From Microbacterium sp. LWS13-1.2 (lineage in GTDB: Bacteria > Actinomycetota > Actinomycetes > Actinomycetales > Microbacteriaceae): a stretch of 64,000 nt of DNA. The stretch is from NCBI RefSeq assembly GCF_040144835.1, contig NZ_CP151632.1, positions 2,170,001 through 2,234,000 of the forward strand, written 5' to 3'. A model generated the notes under the pieces. The model had not been told where the DNA came from. It worked only from the letters and a program-made list of their open reading frames with translations, and did not search any database. The translations under genes were made by a program, and so were the position numbers. Within the stretch, counting starts at the first letter, position 1; every line of letters begins with the position of its first letter. This document shows positions 55,349 through 63,830 of the stretch, piece by piece.

Positions 55349-57385
55349 ATGACCAACCCGGCCGTCTCCGACCTCATCACCCGGTCCAATCGCCTCGGCG
55401 CCGACCCGAAGAACACGAACTACGCCGGCGGCAACACGTCAGCGAAGGGCACCGAGACCGACCCGGTCACGGGCGAGCCCGTCGAGCTGCTGTGGGTCAA
55501 GGGCTCGGGCGGAGACCTCGGCACGCTGAAGGAGTCGGGGCTCGCGGTGCTGCGCCTGGACCGCATGCGCGCGCTCGTGAACGTCTACCCCGGCATCGAC
55601 CGCGAGGACGAGATGGTGGCCGCGTTCGATTACTGCCTGCACGGCAAGGGCGGCGCCGCGCCGTCGATCGACACCGCGATGCACGGCCTGGTCGATGCCG
55701 CGCATGTCGATCACCTGCACCCCGATTCGGGCATCGCGATCGCGACCGCCGCCGACGGCGAGGAGCTCACCGCGAAGGTCTTCGGCGAGAAGGTGGTGTG
55801 GGTGCCGTGGCGCCGCCCCGGCTTCCAGGTGGGCCTGGACATCGCCGACATCAAGGCGAAGAACCCGCAGGCGATCGGCTGCATCCTCGGCGGCCACGGC
55901 ATCACGGCGTGGGGCGACACCTCCGACGAGGCCGAGCAGAACTCGCTGTGGATCATCGAGACCGCCGCCGCCTACATCGCCGAGCACGGCGAGGCCGACC
56001 CCTTCGGCGGCGTCCGCGCGGGCTTCGAGGCGCTGCCCGAGACCGAGCGCCGGGCCAAGGCCGCCGCGCTCGCGCCGACGATCCGCGGCCTCGCGTCGAC
56101 CGACAAGCCGATGGTGGGCCACTTCACCGACGCGCCCGAGGTCCTGGACTTCCTCGCGTCCGAGAAGGCGCCCGCCCTCGCCGCGCTCGGCACCAGCTGC
56201 CCCGACCACTTCCTGCGCACCAAGGTCAAGCCGCTCATCCTCGACCTGCCGTCCGACGCGTCGATCGAGGACTCCATCGCGCGCCTCGCAGAGCTGCACG
56301 AGGCCTACCGCGCCGACTACCAGGCGTACTACGACGCGCACGCGACCGCCGAGAGCCCCGCGATCCGCGGTGCCGACCCGCTGATCGTGCTGATCCCGGG
56401 TGTCGGCATGTTCTCGTGCGGCGCGAACAAGCAGACCGCCCGGGTCGCGGGCGAGTTCTACGTCAACGCCATCAACGTGATGCGCGGCGCCGAGGCGCTG
56501 TCGACCTACTCCCCCATCTCCGACGCCGAGAAGTTCCGCATCGAGTACTGGGCGCTCGAAGAGGCGAAGCTGCAGCGCATGCCGAAGCCCAAGACGCACC
56601 AGGGCCGCATCGCGCTCGTCACGGGCGCGGCATCCGGCATCGGCAAGGCCATCGCGACCCGCCTCGCCGCCGAGGGCGCGTGCGTCGTGATCGCCGACCT
56701 CGACCTCGAGAAGGCGCAGGCCGCTGCGGCCGAGCTCGGCAACACGGATGTCGCCGTCGGCGTCGCCGCGAACGTCGCCGACGCCGACGCGATCCAGGCC
56801 GCCTTCGACGCGGCCGTGCTCGCGTTCGGCGGCGTCGACCTCGTCGTCAACAACGCCGGACTGTCGCTGTCGAAGCCGCTGCTGGAGACCACCGAGAAGG
56901 ACTGGGACCTGCAGCACGACGTGATGGCCAAGGGCTCGTTCCTCGTCTCGAAGGCCGCTGCGAAGATCCTCATCGAGCAGAAGCTCGGCGGCGACGTGAT
57001 CTACATCTCGTCGAAGAACTCCGTCTTCGCCGGCCCGAACAACATCGCTTACTCGGCGACGAAGGCCGACCAGGCGCATCAGGTGCGCCTGCTCGCGGTC
57101 GAGCTCGGCGAGCACGGCGTGCGCGTCAACGGCATCAACCCCGACGGCGTCGTGCGCGGCTCGGGCATCTTCGCCGCCGGCTGGGGCGCGAACCGCGCCG
57201 CCACCTACGGCGTCAAGGAAGAGGACCTCGGCCAGTACTACGCGAACCGCACCATCCTCAAGCGCGAGGTCGTGCCCGAGAACGTCGCCGACGCGGTATT
57301 CGTGCTGACCGGCCCCGAGCTCAGCCGCACGACGGGCCTGCACATCCCGGTCGACTCCGGCGTCGCCGCCGCGTTCCTCCGATGA
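55349..57385 (+). CDS. rhaEW: Bifunctional rhamnulose-1-phosphate aldolase / lactaldehyde dehydrogenase
   Basis: A 678-residue fusion. The N-terminal class II aldolase part has NTNYAGGNTSAKGT and HVDHLHPDSG with the metal-binding His, as in rhamnulose-1-phosphate aldolase. The C-terminal short-chain dehydrogenase part (from about residue 420) has ALVTGAASGIGKAIATRL, NNAGLS, the SS catalytic region and YSATKADQAHQ (YxxxK), expected to oxidise L-lactaldehyde. AGAAGGA precedes ATG 55349. It is flanked by rhaI and rhaB, giving a complete phosphorylative rhamnose route. A repeat pair follows the stop. Confidence 0.95.
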   Translation: MTNPAVSDLITRSNRLGADPKNTNYAGGNTSAKGTETDPVTGEPVELLWVKGSGGDLGTLKESGLAVLRLDRMRALVNVYPGIDREDEMVAAFDYCLHGKGGAAPSIDTAMHGLVDAAHVDHLHPDSGIAIATAADGEELTAKVFGEKVVWVPWRRPGFQVGLDIADIKAKNPQAIGCILGGHGITAWGDTSDEAEQNSLWIIETAAAYIAEHGEADPFGGVRAGFEALPETERRAKAAALAPTIRGLASTDKPMVGHFTDAPEVLDFLASEKAPALAALGTSCPDHFLRTKVKPLILDLPSDASIEDSIARLAELHEAYRADYQAYYDAHATAESPAIRGADPLIVLIPGVGMFSCGANKQTARVAGEFYVNAINVMRGAEALSTYSPISDAEKFRIEYWALEEAKLQRMPKPKTHQGRIALVTGAASGIGKAIATRLAAEGACVVIADLDLEKAQAAAAELGNTDVAVGVAANVADADAIQAAFDAAVLAFGGVDLVVNNAGLSLSKPLLETTEKDWDLQHDVMAKGSFLVSKAAAKILIEQKLGGDVIYISSKNSVFAGPNNIAYSATKADQAHQVRLLAVELGEHGVRVNGINPDGVVRGSGIFAAGWGANRAATYGVKEEDLGQYYANRTILKREVVPENVADAVFVLTGPELSRTTGLHIPVDSGVAAAFLR

Positions 57386-57398
57386 CAGCGCGTTCGGG

Positions 57399-57482
57399 GC
57401 GTTTCGTCTCGCTCGTTCCTCGCTCGCTCAACGACCGCGACCGGATCCCGGTCGTTGAGCGAGCGAAGCGAGTCGAAACGCC
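57399..57482. repeat. Dispersed palindromic repeat pair between rhaEW and rhaB
   Basis: A reverse copy (57399-57437) and a forward copy (57448-57482) stand back to back, opposite to the arrangement at 9915. They fill the rhaEW-rhaB gap, ending immediately before the AGGAGA ribosome binding site of rhaB. Confidence 0.9.
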
Positions 57483-57494
57483 AGGAGACCCATC

Positions 57495-58913
57495 ATGACC
57501 GGCGGGATCGTCGCGGCCGTCGACCTGGGTGCGACCAGCGGGCGCGTCATGCTCGGGTACGTGGGCGACGGGATGCTGCGCCTCGAGCAGGTCGCCCGGT
57601 TCCCGAACGGTCCCGTCACCGGCCCCGACGGCGGGCTGCACTGGGACTTCACGGCGCTGTACCGCCACATCCTCGACGGGCTCGCGGAGGCGTTCCGGCG
57701 CGAGCCGGGCATCGCGAGCATCGGCATCGACTCGTGGGCGGTCGACTACGGGCTCGTGCACGGCGACGAGCTGCTCGGCGAGCCGTTCCACTACCGCGAC
57801 GAGCGCACCGCCCGCGGGGTCGAGATCGTCCACCGCGATGCCCCGTTCGAGGAGCTCTACCGCCGCAACGGCCTGCAGTTCCTCCCCTTCAACACGCTGT
57901 ACCAGTACGCCGTGGAGCCCGCGCTGGCAGATGCGGAGGCATCGCTGCTCATCCCCGACCTCGTCGCATTCCTCCTCACCGGGACCCGCGTGGCCGAGCG
58001 CACGAATGCCTCGACCACCGGGCTGGTCGATGTCCGCACCGGCGAGTGGGACCTCGAGCTCGCGGCACGACTCGGCATTCCGGCATCCGTCCTGCCAACG
58101 CTCGTCGACCCGGGCGCCGTGCTCGGCACCCTCCACGGCGAGGTTCGCGAGCGCATCGGCGCACCTCTCGAGGTGATCGCGGTCGGCTCGCACGACACGG
58201 CTTCCGCGGTGGTGGCGGTGCCGCTCAGCACTCCCGACGCCGCCTACATCTCGTGCGGCACCTGGGGCCTTGTCGGCGTCGAGCTCGACGAGCCCGTCGT
58301 GAGCGACGCGGCCCGCGAGGCGAACTTCACGAACGAGGGCGGCGTCGACGGACGCGTCCGGTTCCTGCACAACGTGACGGGGCTGTGGCTGCTGAGCGAG
58401 GCCGTCCGCACGTGGGAGGCCGAGAACGGGGCGTCGATCGATCTTCCGGCATTGCTGGATGCCGCGGCCGCCGTCACCGGTGACATCCCGCTGTTCGACG
58501 CCGACGATCCGCGCCTGTCGGCACCGGGCGACATGCCCGCCCGCATCACAGCGGTCCTCGACGAGGCCGGCGCAACGGTGCCGGCGACCCGGGAGGCGTT
58601 CGCACGGACGATCGTGGAGAGCATCGCGCAGGCGTTCGCCGACGCCGTCGCCACCGCCGCCCGGCTCACCGGCCGCGACATCGACGTCATCCACATCGTC
58701 GGCGGCGGAGCGCTCAACCGGCTGCTCTGCCAGGCGACCGCCGACCGCTCGGGGCTTCCCGTGCTGGCGGGACCGGTCGAGGCGACCGCGCTCGGCAACG
58801 TCCTCGTGCAGGCGCGCGCGCACGGCTGGTTCGGCCCCGACGCGACCCTCGAGGACCTGCGCCGCGCGGTCGCGGCATCCGTGTCTCCCGAGCGGTACGA
58901 GCCGCGCGCGTGA
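57495..58913 (+). CDS. rhaB: Rhamnulokinase
   Basis: A 472-residue FGGY-family kinase phosphorylating L-rhamnulose. AAVDLGATSGRVMLGYV is the RhaB-type phosphate loop, SIGIDSWAVDYGL and VGSHDTASAVVAVP are conserved, and HIVGGGALNRLLCQ lies in the second ATP-binding half. AGGAGA before ATG 57495 directly abuts the repeat pair. The stop overlaps the following beta-lactamase-like gene by GTGA. Confidence 0.95.
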   Translation: MTGGIVAAVDLGATSGRVMLGYVGDGMLRLEQVARFPNGPVTGPDGGLHWDFTALYRHILDGLAEAFRREPGIASIGIDSWAVDYGLVHGDELLGEPFHYRDERTARGVEIVHRDAPFEELYRRNGLQFLPFNTLYQYAVEPALADAEASLLIPDLVAFLLTGTRVAERTNASTTGLVDVRTGEWDLELAARLGIPASVLPTLVDPGAVLGTLHGEVRERIGAPLEVIAVGSHDTASAVVAVPLSTPDAAYISCGTWGLVGVELDEPVVSDAAREANFTNEGGVDGRVRFLHNVTGLWLLSEAVRTWEAENGASIDLPALLDAAAAVTGDIPLFDADDPRLSAPGDMPARITAVLDEAGATVPATREAFARTIVESIAQAFADAVATAARLTGRDIDVIHIVGGGALNRLLCQATADRSGLPVLAGPVEATALGNVLVQARAHGWFGPDATLEDLRRAVAASVSPERYEPRA

Positions 58914-59525
58914 GCGGCTACGGGGCGGCGTTCGACTGGGCGCGGCGTCATGTCGAGGCGGGGCGTCTGCCGACCGCCGTGCTCGGCGTCGCGACAGCGG
59001 ACGGGGTCGTCGCGCTCGACGCGTTCGGGACCACCGACGGCCGGCCGGCACGGGCAGACGCCCCGTACTGGCTGTTCTCCATCACCAAGGTGCTGACGGG
59101 CCTGACCGCGGCGCGCGCGATCGAGCGCGGGCTGCTCACTACTGAGACGCCGCTCGCCGCAGCCGTTCCCGAGTTCGCGAGCGGGCGTGAGGACGTGGTG
59201 CGCCTGCGTCACCTCGTGAGCCACACGTCCGGCATCCGGGAGCCGACGCTCGACCCGGCAGCGGGACTTCACGCCGCGCTGCGCGCGCCCGGACGCGACT
59301 TCGCCGCCGGCGCCGCCTCGCGGTACTCGACCGTGGCGTTCCAGGGCATCGCCGAACTGGTACGGCATGCGACCGGTCAGGACTGGGATGCCGACATCGC
59401 GACGTCGGCTCCTGATCTTGGCGCGAACGGGTTCACGCTGGATCCCTCCGTCGACCCGCACACCGTGGTCGACGCGGAGCGTCTCGGGCTCGACATGCGC
59501 GGATTCGCGAGCCACCGCATTCCCG
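58910..59525 (+). pseudogene. Beta-lactamase-family serine hydrolase, 3' end lost
   Basis: About 205 residues of a class-C-beta-lactamase-like serine hydrolase: FSITKVLTGLTAARAIERGL holds the SxxK nucleophile motif, LRHLVSHTSGIREPT is typical, and YST stands at the usual YxN position. Intact proteins have about 300-400 residues. Similarity stops near 59525, where antisense LacI-like sequence begins, so the C-terminal half including the HxG/KTG motif is missing. GTG 58910 overlaps the rhaB stop, so it was once coupled to the rhamnose operon. Confidence 0.78.
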
Positions 59526-59745
59526 GACCACGGCGCGAGGCACCCCCGCCTCCGCGGCGGCGCGCATCGCCCCGAACGCGAGTTCATCATCGGCGGCGAA
59601 CACGGCGGTCACCGGGGTGCACGCTTCGAGTGTGCGACGGACCACGCCGTACGAAGGGGTCTCGCCCTCGTCGGTGCCCCACACCACCCCGTCCGGTGCC
59701 ATGGGCCACTTCACCGAGAAGGGCTCCTCGGCCGCAGCGGCGCCA
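59525..59745 (-). pseudogene. LacI-type regulator remnant (effector domain piece)
   Basis: On the minus strand, FSVKWPMAPDGVVWGTDEGE, VRRTLEACTPVTAVFAADDE and LAFGAMRAAAEAGVP match the middle of a LacI effector domain. The HTH half and the final segment (GFDD and beyond) are absent. It meets the truncated beta-lactamase-like gene head on at about 59525. Confidence 0.7.
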
Positions 59746-59779
59746 TGTCAAGGCCCCGGCGCACGGCATCCGTCGGGGT

Positions 59780-59791
59780 TAACGTGTCGGC
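59780..59791 (+). promoter_or_regulatory. Leaderless -10 element before the small acidic gene
   Basis: TAACGT (59780-59785) lies 6 bases before ATG 59792, matching the leaderless pattern seen at other genes in this window. Confidence 0.55.
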
Positions 59792-59974
59792 ATGGACGAA
59801 CGGCGAAGCGACGACGAAACGCCCCGCGACGGCATCCCGGGCGACGAGAGGCCGAGCAGCGGCGACGAGAACCCGGTGGGCGGCGACGAGACCACCGAAG
59901 AGCAGCTCGAGGCGGACAACCCGGTCGAAGCCGACACTCTCGAGACCCTCGACCCCGACAACCCGCCTGCCTGA
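59792..59974 (+). CDS. Small acidic protein of unknown function
   Basis: A 60-residue highly acidic, Pro/Gly-rich and probably disordered protein ending in ADTLETLDPDNPPA. No domain is recognised. Support for it being real: a leaderless-type -10 at the right distance, strong codon-position GC bias, and a compact ORF bounded by a terminator-like hairpin at 59982. It is convergent with the transglutaminase gene. Confidence 0.6.
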   Translation: MDERRSDDETPRDGIPGDERPSSGDENPVGGDETTEEQLEADNPVEADTLETLDPDNPPA

Positions 59975-59981
59975 CCGAGCA

Positions 59982-60029
59982 CCCCGGCCGGCAACGCCGG
60001 GGACGGCGAGCCGCGGCTATGCCTCGCCG
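59982..60029. terminator. Double hairpin between convergent genes
   Basis: CCCCGGC (59982-59988) pairs with GCCGGGG (59996-60002), and CGGCGAG (60004-60010) with CTCGCCG (60023-60029). Part of it (from 59997) is repeated as an approximately 32-bp direct copy at 60048 that runs into the end of the transglutaminase gene. Confidence 0.65.
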
Positions 60030-60067
60030 CGCCGGGGCAGGCAGCGCCCGGGGACGGCGAGCCGGGG

Positions 60068-60913
60068 CTACGCCTCGCGCGTGATCGTCACCTTGACGTG
60101 CAGGTTGCTCTTGAACGGGCCGGCGTACACGCCGCGCAGCGGCGGCACGTCGCCGTAGTCGCGGCCACGGCCGACGAGCACGTGCCGGTCGCCGATCTCG
60201 ATGTTGTTCGTGGGGTCGAAGCCCTGCCACTCCCCCGCGTACCACTCGATCCAGGCGTGGGACTCGCCCGTCACCGCGACGCCGACCTCCGCCGACGGAC
60301 GCGGATGCAGGTAGCCCGACACGTAGCGCGCCGGGATGCCGACCTCGCGGAGCGCCCCGAGGGTGACGTGCGCGATGTCCTGACAGACGCCCTTGCGCGC
60401 CTCCCACGCCTCGCTCGCGGTCGAGTGCACGCCCGTGATGCCGTGCATGTACTCGACGGCGTCGCCCACCGCGACCGAGATCGCGTGCGCGGCGCGACCG
60501 GGGTGCTCGTGCTCCGCGGCGATGGCGCGCGCGAGCTCGGCGACCTCGGCGTGCGGGCGGGTGCGCCCGGTCTGCGTCAACTGCTCGACGGTCTCGATCG
60601 AGCGGGCGGACTCGCGGGCGAGGTCGTCCCACGTGAGGTCGATGTGCTCGAGCGGTCGCGGACGCACCTCGACCAGCGAGCGCGCGGTGATGGTGAGAGA
60701 CGCGTGGGGCGACAGCACGTCGAACGCCGCGACCCGCGTGCCGAAGTAGTCGACGTACTGGTTGACGGATGTCGACGGCTCGATGTCGAGCGACGAGTTC
60801 AGCACGAACTGACTGTCGGTCGAGCCGGGGAGCATGCGCGCCTCGTTGTACGAGGCCGTCACGTCGCCCAGATAGCTGAACCCGGTCTGGTGCTCGATGC
60901 GCAGGCGTTTCAT
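60068..60913 (-). CDS. Transglutaminase-like protein of the ATP-grasp/alpha-E cluster
   Basis: A 281-residue protein with the bacterial transglutaminase N-terminal domain (LRIEHQTGFSYLGDVTASYN) and a transglutaminase-like core: GVCQDIAHVTLGALREVGIP carries the Cys, GESHAWIEWY the His and FDPTNN the Asp. In this family the core usually acts as a peptidase or amidase rather than a cross-linker. It overlaps the alpha-E gene by ATGA and is third in a three-gene operon with the circularly permuted ATP-grasp gene, a pairing proposed from comparative genomics to make or process a peptide; no product is known. Confidence 0.92.
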   Translation of the reverse strand: MKRLRIEHQTGFSYLGDVTASYNEARMLPGSTDSQFVLNSSLDIEPSTSVNQYVDYFGTRVAAFDVLSPHASLTITARSLVEVRPRPLEHIDLTWDDLARESARSIETVEQLTQTGRTRPHAEVAELARAIAAEHEHPGRAAHAISVAVGDAVEYMHGITGVHSTASEAWEARKGVCQDIAHVTLGALREVGIPARYVSGYLHPRPSAEVGVAVTGESHAWIEWYAGEWQGFDPTNNIEIGDRHVLVGRGRDYGDVPPLRGVYAGPFKSNLHVKVTITREA

Positions 60914-61842
60914 GAGATCTCTCCGATCCAGCTGGGCTCGGCCTGCGTCGGGAAGAACCGGCCGCGGATCGCTTCGGATGCCTCGCGCGTGACGGTCTGC
61001 ACGCGGTCCATGTGCGTGGGCAGCTCGCTGAGGATCTCGGAGATCGGCCGGTACTCGAGGTCGTTGCGGATCTGCCCGAGCGCGCGCAGCACCGTGTTGG
61101 AGTGGCCCACGCGATCGGCGCGCGGGTCGATCGCGCTCATGCACTCCTCGGCGCGCTGGATCGAGTAGATGATCGAGCGCGGGAAGAGCCGGTCGAGCAG
61201 GAGGAACTCGGCGGCATTGCCGGCGCTCGGCATGCCGCGGTACGTGCGCAGGTAGGCCTCGTAGGCGCCGCACGAGCGCAGGATCGTCGTCCACGACGGA
61301 CCGGATGCCTCGGTCAGCGACCGTGTCGCCAGCAGGCGCGCGGTCATGTCGGTGCGCTCGATGCTGCGTCCGAGCGTGAAGAACTGCCATGCCTCGTCGC
61401 GACTGGTGGACGAGTCGACGATGCCGACGGCGAGCGCCGCGCGCTCGCGCACCCACTGGAAGAACTCGTGCACGCGGTCGTTCTGCAGGCGCCGCGGCAT
61501 CCGTGCATTCGTCGTGTTGAGCGTCTCCCACAGCTCCGTCGAGACGATCTCCCGCGCGCGGCGGGCGTTCTCGCGCGCAGCCGTGAGGGCGTAGGCGATG
61601 CTCGAGGGGTTCATGCGATCGACCGCGAGGCGGGCCAGCACGTCTTCGCGGCGGACGTGCTCCACTCCCGACGGCGGGGCGGAGCCCATGACGCTGAGGA
61701 GCGACCGGCAGGCGGTGTCCTCGTCGATCCAGGGGTCTTCGAGCAGCAGCTGCAGGTGCACGTCGAGGATGCGCGCCGTGCCGTCGCTGCGCTCGATGTA
61801 CCGCCCGATCCAGAACAGGCTCTCCGCGATGCGACTCAGCAT
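60910..61842 (-). CDS. Alpha-E domain protein (DUF403)
   Basis: A 310-residue all-alpha protein of the alpha-E family. MLSRIAESLFWIGRYIERSD is the hallmark opening, FFTLGRSIERTDMTARLL is the internal repeat of the same motif, and FLLLDRLFPRSIIYSIQRAE is typical. Function unknown; it nearly always accompanies a circularly permuted ATP-grasp protein and a transglutaminase, as here. The start overlaps the end of the ATP-grasp gene by seven bases. Confidence 0.93.
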   Translation of the reverse strand: MLSRIAESLFWIGRYIERSDGTARILDVHLQLLLEDPWIDEDTACRSLLSVMGSAPPSGVEHVRREDVLARLAVDRMNPSSIAYALTAARENARRAREIVSTELWETLNTTNARMPRRLQNDRVHEFFQWVRERAALAVGIVDSSTSRDEAWQFFTLGRSIERTDMTARLLATRSLTEASGPSWTTILRSCGAYEAYLRTYRGMPSAGNAAEFLLLDRLFPRSIIYSIQRAEECMSAIDPRADRVGHSNTVLRALGQIRNDLEYRPISEILSELPTHMDRVQTVTREASEAIRGRFFPTQAEPSWIGEIS

Positions 61843-63620
61843 GTCGTGTCCTCGGAAGCTCGACGCGTTTCGTCCCGGTCGCCGGCGCTCCCTCGCTCGA
61901 CGACCGGAATCCCGGTCGCTGAGCGGGCGATGGGAGACGAAACGCCCTCGACCGCGGCCTGCTGCTGCTGTTGCTGCTGCTCCTGCTGCTCGACGCGGGA
62001 GCGGGGCCGGTCGTGCGGCGAGTGGGTGGGCTCGGTCTGGGCGTCGTAGATGATCGGCACCGCGGCGGTCACCGTCGACGCCTGGTCGGCGACGAGTTCG
62101 GGCATGCCGCGGCCGTGGCCGTACTCGACCTTTCCGGGCGCGGAGCCGCCGACGATCCACGTGTCCTTCGAGCCGCCGCCCTGGCTGGAATTGACGACGA
62201 GCTGACCTTCCGGCAGGGCGACGCGGGTCAGGCCTCCGGGGAGCACCCAGACGTCTTCTCCGTCGTTGACCGCGAAGGGCCGCAGGTCGGCGTGGCGCGG
62301 TCGCATGCCGTCCTCCACGAGGGTGGGGATCGTCGACAGCATGACCACGGGCTGAGCGATCCAGCCGCGGGGGTCGGCGCGCAGGCTGTGCCGGAGCTTC
62401 TCGAGCTCGGCGGGCGAGGCATCCGGTCCGACGACCAGCCCCTTGCCGCCCGAGCCGTCGACCGGCTTCACCACCAGCTCGTCGAGCCGGTCGAGCACCT
62501 CTTCGAGGGCGTTCGGGTCTTCGAGCCGCCACGTGTCGACGTTCTTGAGGATCGGCTCCTCCGCCAGGTAGTAGCGGATGAGGTCGGGCACGTACGTGTA
62601 CAGCAGCTTGTCGTCGGCGACGCCGTTGCCCACCGCGTTCGCGATGGTGACGTTGCCGAGCCGCGCCGCCAGCATGAGTCCCGGTGCGCCGAGCATCGAG
62701 TCGGCGCGGAACTGCAGCGGATCGAGGAACTCGTCGTCGACACGTCGATAGATCACGTCGACGCGCTTGGGGCCGCGGGTGGTGCGCATGAACACCTTGC
62801 CGCCGATGCACAGCAGGTCGCGGCCCTCGACGAGCTCGACGCCCATGAGTCGCGCGAGCAGCGTGTGCTCGAAGTAGGCGGAGTTGTAGACGCCGGGCGT
62901 GAGCACGACGACGTTCGGGTCCTCGATGCCGGCGGGCGCCGAGGCGCGCAGCGCCGCGAGCAGCTTGTTCGGGTAGTCGCCGACCGGGCGCACCCGCATC
63001 GAGACGAAGAGCTCGGGAAGGGTCTGCGCCATGACACGCCGGTTCGAGATGACGTAGCTGACGCCCGACGGCACGCGCACGTTGTCTTCGAGCACGCGCA
63101 TCTCGCCGTGCTCGTCGCGGATGAGATCGATGCCCGACACCTGGATGCGCACGCCGTTGGCGGAGTGGATGCCGGCGGCCTGGCGGTAGAAGTACTGCGA
63201 GCTCGCGATCAGCCCGGCGGGCAGCACCTCGTCGCGCACGCAGTACTGATGCCCGTAGGCGTCGTCGAGGAAGGCCTCGAGCGCGCGCACGCGCTGCTTC
63301 ACACCGGCCTCGATGCGCGACCACTCGTCGAACGTGATCACGCGGGGCACGGCATCCAGCGGGAAGGGACGCTCCTCCCCTGCGAAGTCGAACGTCACGC
63401 CCTGCGCGAGATACGAGCTCGCGAGCGAATCGGTGCGTCCGCGCAGCTCCTCCTGAGTCATCTGCGCGAGCGCCTGGTAGAGCTCTCGATAGGCCTCGCG
63501 CGACTCGGCCGGCGCACCCGGGTGCGCCGGGTTTCCGAACATCTCGTCGAACGCGGGAACCCCCGAGGGCGTCTTGCGCGGCGCGAGCGTGGACCCGTAG
63601 CCGTCGAACAGATCACCCAT
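61836..63620 (-). CDS. Circularly permuted ATP-grasp protein (DUF404/DUF407 type) with polyglutamine and repeat-encoded tail
   Basis: A 594-residue circularly permuted ATP-grasp ligase-like protein. RVRVLEDNVRVPSGVSYVIS-type sequence (VLEDNVRVPSGVSYV), NVVVLTPGVYNSAYFEH and LVVKPVDGSGGKGLVVGP are family landmarks; the last is a probable nucleotide-binding loop. Family-like sequence ends near PIIYDAQTEPTHSPHD. After it come a Gln-rich run (RVEQQEQQQQQQQAAVEG) and about 35 residues translated from the dispersed repeat, down to the stop at 61836. TAGGCT (complement of 63627-63632) ends 6 bases before the ATG, so it is probably leaderless. It is first in the operon with the alpha-E and transglutaminase genes. 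Confidence 0.92.
   Translation of the reverse strand: MGDLFDGYGSTLAPRKTPSGVPAFDEMFGNPAHPGAPAESREAYRELYQALAQMTQEELRGRTDSLASSYLAQGVTFDFAGEERPFPLDAVPRVITFDEWSRIEAGVKQRVRALEAFLDDAYGHQYCVRDEVLPAGLIASSQYFYRQAAGIHSANGVRIQVSGIDLIRDEHGEMRVLEDNVRVPSGVSYVISNRRVMAQTLPELFVSMRVRPVGDYPNKLLAALRASAPAGIEDPNVVVLTPGVYNSAYFEHTLLARLMGVELVEGRDLLCIGGKVFMRTTRGPKRVDVIYRRVDDEFLDPLQFRADSMLGAPGLMLAARLGNVTIANAVGNGVADDKLLYTYVPDLIRYYLAEEPILKNVDTWRLEDPNALEEVLDRLDELVVKPVDGSGGKGLVVGPDASPAELEKLRHSLRADPRGWIAQPVVMLSTIPTLVEDGMRPRHADLRPFAVNDGEDVWVLPGGLTRVALPEGQLVVNSSQGGGSKDTWIVGGSAPGKVEYGHGRGMPELVADQASTVTAAVPIIYDAQTEPTHSPHDRPRSRVEQQEQQQQQQQAAVEGVSSPIARSATGIPVVERGSAGDRDETRRASEDTTC
61865..61946. repeat. Dispersed palindromic repeat pair inside the ATP-grasp gene
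   Basis: A diverged reverse copy (61865-61907) and forward copy (61912-61946), back to back as at 57399, are read in frame on the minus strand as the last part of the ATP-grasp protein. Confidence 0.85.
61958..61993 (-). repeat. CTG/CAG-type triplet tract coding polyglutamine
   Basis: Minus-strand CAG/CAA codons encode QQEQQQQQQQ in the ATP-grasp protein just before the repeat-derived tail. Such glutamine tracts are uncommon in bacterial proteins and prone to slippage. Confidence 0.85.
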
Positions 63621-63830
63621 CCGGACAGCCTAATGCGGGCCGTGTTGCCGCGGTGTTTCGACGGATGCCGGCAGCACCGTGAGCGCGAGCGCCGGCGGCG
63701 GGACGACACCCGCGAACCGGCGCCCATCCCGCTCACGGCACGCTGCACCGCGCCGCGGACCGGTGCGCCGTAAGAACCCCGTAATCCCGGACACCGCCCT
63801 GCGGATGCTCACGAACCATACGCTGGCACC
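63621..63830. promoter_or_regulatory. Divergent promoter region with two leaderless -10 elements
   Basis: TAGGCT on the minus strand (63627-63632) serves the ATP-grasp gene; TACGCT on the plus strand (63819-63824) serves ATG 63831, each 6 bases from its start codon. No operator or other feature is recognised in the rest of the 210 bases. Confidence 0.6.
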
